Shown here: positions 36,301 through 45,600 of the stretch, piece after piece
Numbering within the stretch: the first letter of the stretch is position 1
Layout: each line of letters starts with the position of its first letter
Source: CAZAYP01 sp964489425 [NCBI: uncultured Verrucomicrobiota bacterium]
Lineage (GTDB): Bacteria; Verrucomicrobiota; Kiritimatiellia; RZYC01
Direction of reading: 5' to 3'
Length of the DNA stretch: 56,236 bases
NCBI GenBank assembly: GCA_964489425.1
Contig: CAZAYP010000038.1
Span: 1-56,236 of the forward strand
Notes under the pieces: model-generated
The model's input: only the letters and a program-made list of their open reading frames with translations
The model's database searches: none
Told to the model about the DNA's origin: nothing
Program-made: the position numbers and the translations under genes

Positions 36301-36698
36301 GACAACGTGCCGGTGCGCGTCACGGCCCGGCGCAACGGCCTGGCCGCCGGCAGCGCGGCCCGCCGCGCCACGTCAAAATCCGCTTCGGACGCCAGGCCCA
36401 TGGCGTCCCATGCCGCTTGCTGCATTTGGTGTATGGACACCTGCTCCGCCGGCACTTCTGCGCCTCGCGCGGTGGGCGTAGGTTCCGGCGGCGCTTCGCG
36501 CCAGGACTGATCCACCTCCTGCGCCAGGGGCAGGTTCAGGCTTTCGTCCAACGCCAGCGCGTTACCCGGTAAAATGCCCAGCGCGGTTCCGGCCAAGCCG
36601 CCCGCCAGCAACCGCGCCCAGAGCCGCCGCCACCGTCCCGGCGACGGCCGACCCGTTGCATAGTATAATTTGATCATAGCCGACAAATCACTACCCAT
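30309..36698 (-). CDS. Giant secreted GH18 / Amidase_3 multidomain protein
   Basis: This 2129-residue protein starts at the ATG at 36698; a TTG at 36710 is possible. The signal region is about 25-50. GH18 domain (135-455): VVGWHPYWMG, catalytic GGDGVNIDFEG with Glu near 240, and YDYYYRGSS, as in YaaH-type enzymes. Next come seven 40-residue propeller repeats (460-735; FVAVGxxGVILTS) and an Ig-like domain. An Amidase_3 (about 835-1250) follows: CAGHGW, GFHSNAS, and IEVAFHDN with the catalytic Glu. A golvesin-like domain of about 140 residues is inserted after the first motif. Then come Fn3, a ThuA-like domain (1355-1530), five PEGA-like repeats and an NBR1-like Ig domain at the end. It probably degrades peptidoglycan or chitin outside the cell. 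The downstream gene is nine bases away. Confidence 0.78.
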   Translation of the reverse strand: MGSDLSAMIKLYYATGRPSPGRWRRLWARLLAGGLAGTALGILPGNALALDESLNLPLAQEVDQSWREAPPEPTPTARGAEVPAEQVSIHQMQQAAWDAMGLASEADFDVARRAALPAARPLRRAVTRTGTLSKRVVGWHPYWMGTAYANYDFSVLSTIAFFSYEVNPATGGYTSLHGWDTTPLIAWGHSNGVKVVLTATCFGGTGTKQLLTNAAASQALINNLVSVVSNRGGDGVNIDFEGISDSALKATLTAFMSNLTTRFHRDIPGSEVSLALPAVDWYNVFDVGAYDAFLDYGIIMGYDYYYRGSSTAGPVSPLDSSTRWGSYSCTDSVESYLARGLGADKLLLGLPYYGYDWPTTACTIPSTTTASGSAVLYASCVANAATYGRRWDASGSVPYYWYTSSAPHQCFYDDAESLGLKYDMVTSKGIGGVGIWALGYDDTRPELWNLLAEKFLATSSPWTRQAPGVSGNLYGVGFGANQFVAVGASGVILTSASGSSWASRTSGTTALLLNAGYGDSLYVAVGENGTILTSPDAATWTARAAGTNAMLRGIAYGSGLHAAVGNDGAIVTSPDGAAWTPQVSGTSQGLQGVLYAQDQFVAVGAGGVILTSPDGAAWTAQTSGTTSWLLGAAFGQNTYVAVGLGGVILTSTNGMAWTARTSGTSAHLYRVAYGTNKFVAVGTSGTVLSSTNGAAWSAETSGVTNFLRGVAYGNGLFCAAGYEGTIITSGDQDPVLTLTTLGTTVPYATTNLAVAGTANDRVTGQIRWTNSLGGGGSVAAATNWTINAAPLAVGANVITVTGTNASGAAASQQVTITRPAGGETQSAGTDTIHRQAGALDNIIIYTCAGHGWTASGSSWITQRGLLFGMVEDMGNVDQMNYFVNYCFRAGATIVPFRPLGYQTNEVVLDNDSAGVSFTGTWYNSSSTIFYGSAGDTPYKYAYVSTNSQTVGARYVPTIPSAGFYPVYCWTRSGSDRVRQVYRIRHSGGLDEVRVNHRRVGLGWVWLGNYYFEQGTNGYVDISNYAPGYNVGSDVIIADAIRFGNGKGDINRGYGVSGYERELECARYWVQNAVDNAQGMSSALYDLSGYSDSDDNVGTPSRTAGEMNRSEDGTFWDRLYLGFHSNASGTSPSTARGAMGLYDNRGTAEKQGLQKNFGNAVNGEIEIDMEYGDGGVLFSDDWTDNSADMYGSAYGELYNTSMNAEMVSTIIEVAFHDNDLDCYLLKDPGARDVLGRACYQAIVKYLNTSNALVPLALAPDMPGNVRACNSGVGQVTVAWDAPATNAAGGHAASGYVVYRSANGYGFGNPVTVGGAGSTAVTLTNLAAGETWYFQVAATNAGGESMPSATVGVRVSPMGRAYHLFVNGYDRNTRSLSPVRYFGSNVGGDTTLVRPRQINSFDYVVQHGEALAAAGRYFDACHHAAVEGDDLDLGSYHAVYWNSGQQGYNVEAFPDAAKTRIADFLNAGGRLLVSGAEWAWDLESYRGAADDIAFLHDVLRADFVNDSSGLYSVNGRSSSIFSGISSVEYDNGTGTTYRVKWPDVITNINSSAVNMIYGSTSAYGAGLQYSNVCRLVCLGFPFESILDAADRSAVMARILTFFGDAAAELPAVVITNQDVTVAAGTTVFTVGGTNNAAVTGHLQWTNRLTGGAGLLAAASTWRTNVTVAMGTNAITVRGSNYLGTAWASDTVTVVVAGSAVGALAMTLGPQEAVDAGALWRVDSGAWRASGYTESGLVPGIHTATFATVAGWTAPASQAVSISNGQTTAASAAYAVVAATGAVMATLGPPEAVTAGAQWQIDGGTWLDSGYTQGGVATGTHVVAFKVVSGWDTPAVATVEVVQAQTALTGGNYTRQEGALTVIISPPSAVDAGAQWNVDSGAWQAGDAIVNNLAAGVHTVRFSSVSGWLAPGTQTVAIADGALATLEGGYVQQLGALTVEIEPAAARTAGALWNVDGGAWRASGEIAEELGVEPHSIGFQAVSGWSAPGAKSASVVNGQTTTVYGTYSQLSAVNGEDNAQWVAEGPPADGDHVSLGGEFTKSWTFQNTGATTWRQSGGYKLQHYWEHDFGVAEFSEMDAAASIAPGQTNTWTLTLTAPTMPGTYRGYWMMYCNGRFGDPVWVEIIVDPPPNN

Positions 36699-36780
36699 AA
36701 AATACCCCAATGCGCGGAAAAATATATGCCCGTTTTGAACTTCGCCCAGCGGGCCCGGCGGCTATGATCCATGTAAAGGC

Positions 36781-36809
36781 TTGCACGCGGCGGGGCGGTC
36801 CGATATACC
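36781..36809 (+). promoter_or_regulatory. Candidate promoter of the paaK-like/ACT operon
   Basis: TTGCAC (36781-36786), 17 bp, and TATACC (36804-36809) lie 35 bases before the ATG at 36845. The -10 is partial. The divergent giant gene starts 83 bp upstream, so this region serves both directions. Confidence 0.4.
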
Positions 36810-36844
36810 CATAAAAAATCGCCAACAGAAGAAGGGATCTGCGC

Positions 36845-38146
36845 ATGATCTTCAGCCAGGTGTACGAGTGCATGGAGCGGGGGGCGCTGCGGGACTTGCA
36901 GGGTGAGCGCCTGCAAAGCGCGGTCAAGCGGGCTTACGAGAACGTTCCGATCTATCGCCGCAAGTTCGACGAGGCCCGGATCAAGCCCGGCGACATCCGC
37001 GGCCTGGACGACATCCACAAGCTGCCGTTCACCATGAAGGACGATTTCCGCCAATGCTACCCGTTTGGCATGTTCGCGGTGCCCATGCGCGACATTGTCC
37101 GCGTCCATGCGTCCTCCGGCACCACCGGCAAGCCGACCGTGGTCGGGTACACGGCGCGGGACATCGATGTGTGGGCCGAGGCGGCCGCGCGCACCCTGGG
37201 CTGCGGCGGCGGCACGGCCGACGACATCGTGCAGGTGGCCTACGGCTACGGCCTGTTCACCGGCGGCCTGGGCATGCACTATGGCGGCGAGAAGCTCGGC
37301 GCCACGGTCATCCCCATGTCCGCCGGCAACAGCAAGAAACAGGTCATGCTCATGCAGGATTTCGGCACCACCCTGCTCTGCTGCACGCCGTCCTACTCGC
37401 TGCAACTGGCCGAAGTGGCGACCGAGGAAGGCATCGATTTCCGGGCCCTCAAGCTGCGGGTGGGCTATTTCGGCGCCGAGCCGTGGACCGAAGAGATGCG
37501 CGTCCAGATCGAGCAGAAGCTCAACGTCAAGGCCATCGACATCTACGGCCTGAGCGAGGTCATGGGCCCGGGCGTGGCGAGCGAGTGCCTGCAGCAGAAA
37601 GGGCTGCACATCTTCGAGGACCACTTTTACCCGGAAATCATCGATCCCGCGACCGGCGCGGTGCTGCCGCCGGGCCAAAAAGGCGAGCTGGTGATCACCT
37701 GCCTCACCAAGCAGGCCATCCCGCTGATCCGCTACCGCACCCGCGATATCACCACGCTGCACGACGCGCCCTGCGCCTGCGGCCGCACCAGCCGGCGCAT
37801 GGCGCGGATCACCGGCCGCACCGACGACATGCTGATCATCCGCGGCGTCAACGTGTTCCCTTCGCAGATCGAAAGCATCCTGATGAAGGTCGAGGGCGTG
37901 GAACCCCATTACATGATCGTCGTGGGGCGCAGCGGCATGCTGGACGAGCTGGAAATCCGCGTGGAAGTGTCCGAGGCCGTGTTCTCGGACGAGGTCAAAC
38001 GGCTGGAAACGCTGCGCGACAAGATCTACAGCGAGGTCAAGAGCATGCTGGGCGTCAGCGCGCGGATCACGCTGGTGGAGCCGAAAAGCATCGAGCGCAG
38101 CCTGGGCAAGGCCAAGCGCGTGTTCCGCGCCGAAGAATTGAAATAA
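36845..38146 (+). CDS. paaK: Phenylacetate-CoA ligase-like AMP-forming enzyme
   Basis: The 433-residue protein belongs to the PaaK family of acyl-CoA ligases, which join an aromatic acid and CoA through an acyl-adenylate. The phosphate-binding loop is [16 protein letters not shown] (about 88-103). The adenine-site motif is [16 protein letters not shown] (about 236-251). YRTRDIT (about 299) and [20 protein letters not shown] (about 321-340) follow, and the catalytic Lys is near the C-terminus (GKAKRVFR). GAAGGGA lies eight bases before the ATG. The next gene, 13 bp on, encodes paired ACT domains; this couple is often seen with indolepyruvate oxidoreductases, absent here. The substrate is probably an aryl- or indole-acetate, but it cannot be read from the sequence. 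Confidence 0.87.
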   Translation: MIFSQVYECMERGALRDLQGERLQSAVKRAYENVPIYRRKFDEARIKPGDIRGLDDIHKLPFTMKDDFRQCYPFGMFAVPMRDIVRVHASSGTTGKPTVVGYTARDIDVWAEAAARTLGCGGGTADDIVQVAYGYGLFTGGLGMHYGGEKLGATVIPMSAGNSKKQVMLMQDFGTTLLCCTPSYSLQLAEVATEEGIDFRALKLRVGYFGAEPWTEEMRVQIEQKLNVKAIDIYGLSEVMGPGVASECLQQKGLHIFEDHFYPEIIDPATGAVLPPGQKGELVITCLTKQAIPLIRYRTRDITTLHDAPCACGRTSRRMARITGRTDDMLIIRGVNVFPSQIESILMKVEGVEPHYMIVVGRSGMLDELEIRVEVSEAVFSDEVKRLETLRDKIYSEVKSMLGVSARITLVEPKSIERSLGKAKRVFRAEELK

Positions 38147-38159
38147 CGAGGAGCGTTTC

Positions 38160-38591
38160 ATGAAAGTGCAGCAAATCTCCGTGTTCCTGGAAAACCGCGC
38201 CGGCCGCCTGGCGCAGATCGCCCGCCTGCTGGGCAATGCCCGGATCAACATCCGCGCCCTGTCGATCGCCGACACCTCGGACTTCGGCATCCTGCGCCTG
38301 ATCGTCAACGACGTGGACAAGGCCCTGGCCGCCCTGCGCAGCAACAGCTACACGGTGTCGCTGACCGACGTGGTGGTGATCGAGGTGCCGGACCGCCCCG
38401 GCGGCCTGGCGGACGTGCTCGAGGCGCTGCAGAAAGCCAACGTCAACGTCGAATACCTGTATGCCTTTGTCGAGAAGACCTCCGACAAGGCCATGGTCGT
38501 GTTCCGGTTCGATGACACCGAGGCCGCGCTCAAGATCATCGGCGCCATCGGGGTCTCCGTGCTCAGCGCGGAAAAAGTGTACGCCCTGTGA
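38160..38591 (+). CDS. Tandem ACT-domain protein, partner of the PaaK-like ligase
   Basis: The 143-residue protein consists of two ACT domains (about 1-68 and 70-143). The first begins VQQISVFLENRAGRLAQIA and the second VIEVPDRPGGLADVLEAL, both with the loop that binds amino acids. No catalytic domain is present. It follows the ligase by 13 bp with GAGGAG before the ATG, so they are co-transcribed. It is likely an amino-acid sensor that regulates the ligase, perhaps by binding an aromatic amino acid. The ligand is an inference from the partner. Confidence 0.85.
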   Translation: MKVQQISVFLENRAGRLAQIARLLGNARINIRALSIADTSDFGILRLIVNDVDKALAALRSNSYTVSLTDVVVIEVPDRPGGLADVLEALQKANVNVEYLYAFVEKTSDKAMVVFRFDDTEAALKIIGAIGVSVLSAEKVYAL

Positions 38592-38644
38592 GGCCGCCCG
38601 GCCAGGCCCCCTGCGCGGCCGCCGGGTTCCTAAGGTAGCCTGAT

Positions 38645-41600
38645 ATGTTGATGAAAGATCCGGATCCATCCTTGTCCCCAGCCGGCCAGCCGCGGCTGTT
38701 GCGCATTACCCCGTGGTGGGCGGGGGCCTGGATGGCGCTGGTGGTGCTGGCGGTGTCCTGGGCCGGGTTGTTGGTCCTGTACCACCGCACGGCGCAGGCC
38801 CAATTCAAAACGGTGCAGGAAGAGCTGCTGAGCCTGGCCCGCTCCGCGGCGCAACTGGTGGATGGGGATCGCCACGCCGAGCTGCGCGCGGCCGGGCAAA
38901 CCGGATCCCCGCTGCACCTCCAACTGCTGGGGCCCCTGCTCAAGTTCCACCAGGCCAACCCCGACGTCTATTATTTGTACACGGCGATCCTCAGCAACCA
39001 GGCGGTCTACCTCGTGCTCGACACGGCGCAGGTCAAGCCCCAGCCGGGCGATACCACCCTCCCGGCGGCGATCATGGAGCGCTACGACGACGCGTCGGCC
39101 GCCCTGCGCGAGGCCCTGGCCCAGGGCGTAACCGCCGTGGACGACCAACCGTATACGGACACCTGGGGCACCTTCCTTAGCGGCTACGCGCCGTTCCAGG
39201 ATATGGCGGGCCGGGCGGTCGGCGTCGTGGGGATCGATTTCCGGCTGGCCAAGCTCAACCAGCGGATGGCCAGCATCCGCCGCCTGTTCTGGGTGGGCGC
39301 CGGGATGGCGCTGGTCCTGGCGCTGCTGGCCGGGGGCGCGGTCTGGCACAGTTGGCGGCGGCTGCGGGAATCGTTTGCCGCGGTGGCGTTTGGCGAGCGG
39401 CGCTACCGCAACCTCGTGGTCAGCCTCAAGGAGGTGGTTTTCACCACCGATCCTTCCTCCCGCTGGAGCTATCTCAACCCGACCTGGACGGCGATGATGG
39501 GCCAGGCCGTGGAGGACTGTCTGGGCAGACAGTGGTCGGCCTTTGTGCACCCGGACGACCGCGACCTGCAGTGGCAGCAGTTTTCCGCGCTCGCGGAAGG
39601 TGTGACCGACGAAAGCCATTTCACCCTGCGCATGGCCACCCGCACCGGCGGCGTGGCCTGGTGCGAAGTGGCCGCCCAGGCCACGCGCGATGCCCAGAGC
39701 CGGTTCCTGGGCGTCACCGGCGTGCTGACCGATATCACGGCGCACAAGGAGATCGAGCAGGTGCTGGCCGACAGCGAGCAGCGGCTGCACCAGATCATCG
39801 AGAAGATGCCTGTGGGCATGTGCCTGACCGACGCGCAGGGCTGCTTCGAGTACGTCAACCCCGCCTACGAGCGACTCTTTGGCTACCCGGCCCAGGAGCT
39901 GCTGGGCCGGCCGTTCACCACGGTGCTGCCCCCGGACAAGGCCGCCCTGTTCCAGCGCCTGTTCCGCCAGTTCATGGAACGTCGCGCGACGCACCACGGG
40001 GAATGGGTGGGCCGGCACAAGGACGGCCGCGAGATCAACATCCTCGTGGACATCGTGCGCCTGGAGGAAGCCGACCGGCGCGTGCGCGTGCTGACCGTCG
40101 CGCTGGACATTACCCGGGATCTGCGCCACCAGGAGATGATTGCCGCGGCGGCGGCCTGCAGCGGCCTGCTGCTGTCCAGCCGGCCCGGGGACATGCCTTG
40201 GGCGCGGATCGCGCGCAGCCTGGGCCAAGCCACCGGCGCCACCCGGGCCATGATTTACGAGCACCGGCCCATGGTGGCGGCCTCCGGCCCTTGCGCCAGC
40301 CTGGCCGGGGCCTGGAGCCGGCCGGATCAACCCGGGCCGCTGCCGGACCGGCTGGAGTACCGTGCGGCAGGCCTCGGGCGCTGGCCCGACCTGCTGGCCA
40401 CCGGACAAGGGTTGGTCGAGCCCATGGCCGCCTGGCCGGCCGCGGAGCAGGCCGCGTGGCCGGGGCTCGGGATCCGCTCGCTGGTCGTGGTGCCCGTGGT
40501 GGTGGATCACGTGCTGTGGGGCTTCATCGGGCTGGGCGACGGCGCCGCGGCCCGGACCTGGGACGACCGGGAACTCGCCCTGCTGCGCTCGGTGGCCAGC
40601 AACATCAGCTTGCGCCTCCGGCAACAGCGGGATGCCGAGGCGGTCATGCAGGCCCGCGACCGCGCCGAGCTGTTCAACCGCGTGGTGCCCAGCGCCGTGT
40701 TCACCGTGGACCTGGAACAACGCATCACCTCGTGGAACCACAAGGCCGAGGAGCTCACGGGGTATCCGGCCGCCGAGGTGCTGGGCCAGCCCTGCCTGAA
40801 GTTCGCCGAGCACCCCTGCAAGGCGCGCTGCGGGCTCTTCGCCGCCGACGTGCCCAAGCCGGTCACCGGCAAAGAGTGCACCATCCGGCGCAAGGACGGG
40901 ACGCTGCGCGTGATCTGGAAGAACGTGGACGTGCTGCGCGACGCGGCCGGCCAGGTCATCGGCGGGATCGAAAGCTTCGAGGATGTTACCGACTACAAGC
41001 GCATGCAGCAGGACCTGCTGCGCGCCAAGGAGTCCGCCGAGGCCGCCAACCGCGCCAAGGGCGCGTTCCTGGCCGCCATGAGCCATGAGATCCGCACCCC
41101 GATGAACGGCGTGATCGGCATGACCAGCCTGCTGCTGGACACCCCGCTGACCGCCCAGCAGCGCGAGTATGTGGAGATCGCCCGCACCAGCGGCGATGCC
41201 CTGCTGACCATCATCAATGACATTTTGGACTTCTCCAAGATCGAGGCCGGCCGCGTGGACCTCGAGGAGGCCCCGTTCGATCTGCGCATGTGCGTCGAGG
41301 AGGCCATGGACCTGCTGGCCCTGCGCGCCCACGAAAAGGGGCTGGAACTCGCCTACTTGATCGCCGACGGCACGCCCACCCGCCTGGTGGGCGACGTGAC
41401 CCGCCTGCGCCAGGTGCTGGTCAACCTCGTGGGCAACGCGGTCAAGTTCACCGCGCGGGGCGAGGTCGTGGTGGAAGTGCAGCCGGCCGAGCGCCAGGAC
41501 GACTGGTGCCAGCTGGAGTTCCGGGTCCGCGACACGGGCATCGGCATCGCGGCTGATCAGCAACCGCACCTGTTCCATGCCTTCACCCAGGCCGACGCAT

Positions 41601-42625
41601 CCATCACCCGCAAGTTTGGCGGCACGGGCCTGGGCCTGGCCATCTGCAAGCGCCTGGTGCAGCTCATGGGCGGCACGATCGGCGTCACCAGCCGCCTGGG
41701 CGCGGGCACCGAGTTCCAGTTTAGCGTGCGCATGCGCCTGCAGGCCGGCCGCGTGCCGGTGCAGCCGCGCGAGGAGCTGGCGGACCTGCGCGGGCTGCGA
41801 GTGCTGATCGTGGACGACAACGCCACCAACCGCCGGCTGCTGGAAGAGCAAACCCGGCAATGGGGCCTGGAGCCGCTGCTGGCCGAGACGCCGGAACAAG
41901 CCATCCAGATCATGGCGCAGGAGCCGCGCCCGGACCTGGCCCTGCTCGACTGGGCCATGCCCAACACCAATGGCGGCGTGCTGGCCGAGCAGATTCGCGC
42001 CCTGCCCCAGGGAGCCGGGTTGCCCCTGGTCCTGCTGAGCTCCATCCAGGAGCGCATCACCTCGCCGCACTTTGCCGTCATCCTGCACAAGCCCATCAAG
42101 TCCGGCCAGCTGTACAACGCCCTGCTCAGCGTGGCCCGCCGCGCCGGCCGATCGCGGCCGGCAGCCCGGGAGGCCGACCAGCCCGCGCCGCCGCGGCCGC
42201 TGCGCATCCTGCTGGCGGAAGACAACGTCGTGAACCAGAAAGTCTGCCAGCACATCCTGCGCCAACTGGGTTACCCGGTCGACACCGTGGCCAACGGCCT
42301 GGAAGTGCTGGACGCCATCCAGCGCCGGGCGTATGACGTGGTGCTGATGGATTGCCAGATGCCCGAGCTCGACGGCTACGAAACCACGCGCCGCATCCGC
42401 GCCCAGGAACCGTCTCCCGGCCCGGAGTCACGCCTGTACATCATCGCCCTCACCGCGGCGGCCATGGCTGAGGATCGCGCCGCCGCCGCCGCCGCCGGCA
42501 TGCAGGATTACCTGACCAAGCCGATCATGCCCCGGGACCTGCGCCAGGCCCTGGACAAGGCGCCGCTGCGGACCGGCGCCCAGGCCGCGGGATCCGCGGG
42601 CTCGCCGCCCCGGGGGACCGGATGA
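38645..42625 (+). CDS. Membrane hybrid histidine kinase with two receiver domains
   Basis: The 1326-residue protein has membrane helices near 27-48 and 215-237 flanking an extracytoplasmic sensor of about 165 residues. It continues with PAS (about 255-385), PAS with IEKMPVGMCLTDAQG (about 390-500), a GAF-like domain (500-660) and another PAS (670-790). The HisKA box is [15 protein letters not shown] with phospho-acceptor His814. The HATPase domain follows (N-box VNLVGNAVKF, G1 DTGIGIA, G2 GGTGLGLAI). Two receivers end the protein: Asp1102 in LLDWAMP and Asp1236 in VLMDCQMP. AAGG is nine bases before the ATG. Its stop overlaps the next kinase (ATGA). The signal is unknown. Confidence 0.9.
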   Translation: MLMKDPDPSLSPAGQPRLLRITPWWAGAWMALVVLAVSWAGLLVLYHRTAQAQFKTVQEELLSLARSAAQLVDGDRHAELRAAGQTGSPLHLQLLGPLLKFHQANPDVYYLYTAILSNQAVYLVLDTAQVKPQPGDTTLPAAIMERYDDASAALREALAQGVTAVDDQPYTDTWGTFLSGYAPFQDMAGRAVGVVGIDFRLAKLNQRMASIRRLFWVGAGMALVLALLAGGAVWHSWRRLRESFAAVAFGERRYRNLVVSLKEVVFTTDPSSRWSYLNPTWTAMMGQAVEDCLGRQWSAFVHPDDRDLQWQQFSALAEGVTDESHFTLRMATRTGGVAWCEVAAQATRDAQSRFLGVTGVLTDITAHKEIEQVLADSEQRLHQIIEKMPVGMCLTDAQGCFEYVNPAYERLFGYPAQELLGRPFTTVLPPDKAALFQRLFRQFMERRATHHGEWVGRHKDGREINILVDIVRLEEADRRVRVLTVALDITRDLRHQEMIAAAAACSGLLLSSRPGDMPWARIARSLGQATGATRAMIYEHRPMVAASGPCASLAGAWSRPDQPGPLPDRLEYRAAGLGRWPDLLATGQGLVEPMAAWPAAEQAAWPGLGIRSLVVVPVVVDHVLWGFIGLGDGAAARTWDDRELALLRSVASNISLRLRQQRDAEAVMQARDRAELFNRVVPSAVFTVDLEQRITSWNHKAEELTGYPAAEVLGQPCLKFAEHPCKARCGLFAADVPKPVTGKECTIRRKDGTLRVIWKNVDVLRDAAGQVIGGIESFEDVTDYKRMQQDLLRAKESAEAANRAKGAFLAAMSHEIRTPMNGVIGMTSLLLDTPLTAQQREYVEIARTSGDALLTIINDILDFSKIEAGRVDLEEAPFDLRMCVEEAMDLLALRAHEKGLELAYLIADGTPTRLVGDVTRLRQVLVNLVGNAVKFTARGEVVVEVQPAERQDDWCQLEFRVRDTGIGIAADQQPHLFHAFTQADASITRKFGGTGLGLAICKRLVQLMGGTIGVTSRLGAGTEFQFSVRMRLQAGRVPVQPREELADLRGLRVLIVDDNATNRRLLEEQTRQWGLEPLLAETPEQAIQIMAQEPRPDLALLDWAMPNTNGGVLAEQIRALPQGAGLPLVLLSSIQERITSPHFAVILHKPIKSGQLYNALLSVARRAGRSRPAAREADQPAPPRPLRILLAEDNVVNQKVCQHILRQLGYPVDTVANGLEVLDAIQRRAYDVVLMDCQMPELDGYETTRRIRAQEPSPGPESRLYIIALTAAAMAEDRAAAAAAGMQDYLTKPIMPRDLRQALDKAPLRTGAQAAGSAGSPPRGTG

Positions 42626-45600
42626 ACCTGCTGCCCCACCTGCTGGCGACGATCAGCGGCCTGCTGCTGGCGGCCATCGCGATCACGGCCTGGCGCCTGC
42701 GCGGCCTGCCCGGCGGCATCACCCGCCGGCCGTGGCTGATGCCCCTGGTCTCCCTGCTGCTGGTGGCGGGCGGGTGGTGGCTGGCCCGCGAATACAGCCG
42801 GGCGGTGGAGTCCGAGATGGCGCACCAGCTCCTGGCCCAGGCCAACGCGGTGGCGCAAACGATGAACCCCGACCGGATCGCCAGCCTGACGTTCACCCCG
42901 GCGGACCGCGACCAACCTGCTTGCCAGCAACTGGGCGCGCAGATGCGCGCGTACAGCGCGGCGATGCTCCCCGAATTCGGCGCGCACAACCGGTACATGG
43001 CCATTTACAGCTTGGCCCTCCGCAACGAGACCATCCTGTTCGGACCGGGAAGCACTTCCGCCGGTGACCCGCGGGCTTCGCTGCCAGGCACGGTGTACGC
43101 CCGGCCCCCGGAACTGATCCGGGCTGTTTTTCAGGACGGCCAACAGCAGGTCATGGGGCCGTACCGGGACGAGTTCGGCGACCTGGTCAGCGCTTTTGCC
43201 CCGGTGTTCAACCCGACGACCGGCGCCATCATCGCGGTCATCGGCATGGACATCGAGGCGCGCGACTGGCTGGCGGCCATCGCGTGGGCGCGCAGCCTGC
43301 CGGTGCTGTTCGTGCTGGTGCTGGTGGCGCTGCTGGTCGGCGGGTACTACCTGCTGGCCGTGCGCCGCCAACTGCGGCCGGAACGGCAATGGCGCTGGCG
43401 CTACGCCGAGGCTGCGCTCACGGCCGGGTTCGGCCTGACCATCACCCTGGCGTCCGCCGCCACGATCCGCTGGATTGAAAAAGTCGACTTGTGGGACGAT
43501 TTTTCGGGCATGGCCCGGGCCCAGGGCGCCGGGCTGGTGGACATGGTGCTCGACATCCGCGACTACCAGCTCGCCGCGCTGGTCCGCGTGCTGGAGGAAC
43601 GCGAAGGGTCTGCGCCCGCGTTCCGCGCCGCGGCCGACCTGATCCAGCGGGCGGGCTACATGCACGGGGTGGCGCGGGCGCAGCGTGTGCCGGCCCCGGA
43701 TCGCCAGGCGTTTGAAGCCCGGATGCGCGCGGAAGGTCGCCCGGATTTCAGGATTTATGAAAAAGATGCCCGGGGCAGCAACCAACCCGCCGCGGACCGG
43801 CCGTTCTATTTTCCCATCGTGGATATCGTCCCCCTGGAGTCCACCCGCACGGCCATCGGGTTTGACATCTATTCTGATCCAACGCGCCAGGCCGCCATTG
43901 ACCTGGCGATCCGCACCGGGTTCGCCTCCGCCACCGACCTGGTGCGATCGGCCAACCGGCTGGATCCGGTCGTGATGATCTATGCCCCGGTCCATCAACA
44001 CGACCGCGTGGAAGAGATCGCGGTCGTGGCGTTGCATCCCACGGACCTGCTGCGCGGGGCGTTCTGGTGGCTGGGCCGCAATCAGCGCCAGGTCGTGGCG
44101 ACCCTTTACCAACTCGAGGCCGACGGCACCGCCCGCCTGCTGGCCGGAACCGCCGCGGACCCCGCCACCGCAGGGCAACCGGTGGCACTGCCCAACCAGG
44201 CGGAGCAGCAGGGCATGTTGGTGATTGCGCCGTTGTTTGCCTTTGGCAAAACCTACGCCGTGGAAGTCCGCGCCGGACCGGATTACCTGGCCCAGCGCTG
44301 GCTGTTCGGCGGCTGGCTGACGGGTTTGGCGGGGTTGATCCTGACGGCCCTCCTGACGGCCTTGGTCACGCTCATGACCAACCGCCGCGCGCTGCTGGAA
44401 CGTCAGGTCCAGTCGCGGACCGCCGAGTTGGCGACCAGCGAGCAGCGCTACGCGTCGATCTTCAACCAGTCGCCCATTGCCGTGGAGCACTACGACGCCC
44501 GGGGCATGCTGCTCAACGTGAACGCCAGGTGCCGCGCAATGTTCGGCGTGGTGGATGCCGGCGAGCTCGCGCGGTTCAACCTGTTTGACGACCCCAACGT
44601 CAGCGCCGAAAACAAGCAGCGCCTGCTGCGCGGGGAGCCGGTGCAGTACGAGGCGGCGTTTGATTTCGACAAGGTCCGCCAGGCCCGCCTGTACCAGACC
44701 ACCCGGTCCGGGACCATCTGGATCGACTGCAGCATCGCCCCCCTGCGGGATGGCGGGGACCTGCGCGGCTACTTGGTGCAGGTGCAGGAAGTTACCGCCC
44801 GCAAAAATGCCGAGGCGGTTAGCCAGCAGATGCGGCGCAACCTGGACCTGCTCTTCAACACGATCCACGACCTGCTTTTCGTGCTCGACATGCAGGGCGG
44901 CATGCGCCATGTCAACGCGCAGGTGGTGCAGCGCCTTGGCTATGCGCGGGAAGAGCTGCTGGGCCAATCCATGCTCATGGTCCATCCCCCGGCGCAGCGC
45001 GAGGAAGCCGGGCGCATCTTGGCGGACATGCTGGACGGGCGGACGGACTTGTGCCGGGTGCCGCTGCAGACGAAAGACGGCCGGCTGATCCCGGTGGAAA
45101 CCAGCGTGACCATGGGCGAGTGGGACGGGCAGCCGGCCTTGTTCGGCGTATCCCGCGACGTGTCCGAGCTCAAGCTGTCCGAGGAAAAATTCGCCAGCGC
45201 CTTTAACTCCGGCCTGGTGCTCATGGCGATCTCCGACGTAGCGGATGGACGATTCCACGAGGTAAACGATGCCTTTGTGGCCACCATGGGCTACCGCCGC
45301 GACGAGGTCATCGGCAAGACCAGCGCAGAGCTCAATCTGTTCGTGGACACCGAAGCCCGCGCGGCCATGCGCGCCCAGTACCATCGGGAAGGCGCCATCC
45401 GCAACGCTGAGCTGCGCGTACGTACCAAGTCCGGGGCCATCCTCTGGGGCCTGTTCTCCGTGACCCCCATCCAGGTGGCCGACAAGCCCATGTGGTTGTC
45501 CACCATGACCGACATCACCGAGCGCAAGCGGTTCCAGGACGAGCTGCTGGATATCAACACCCAGTTGGAGCGCGCCATTGACCGGGCCAACGAGATGGCC

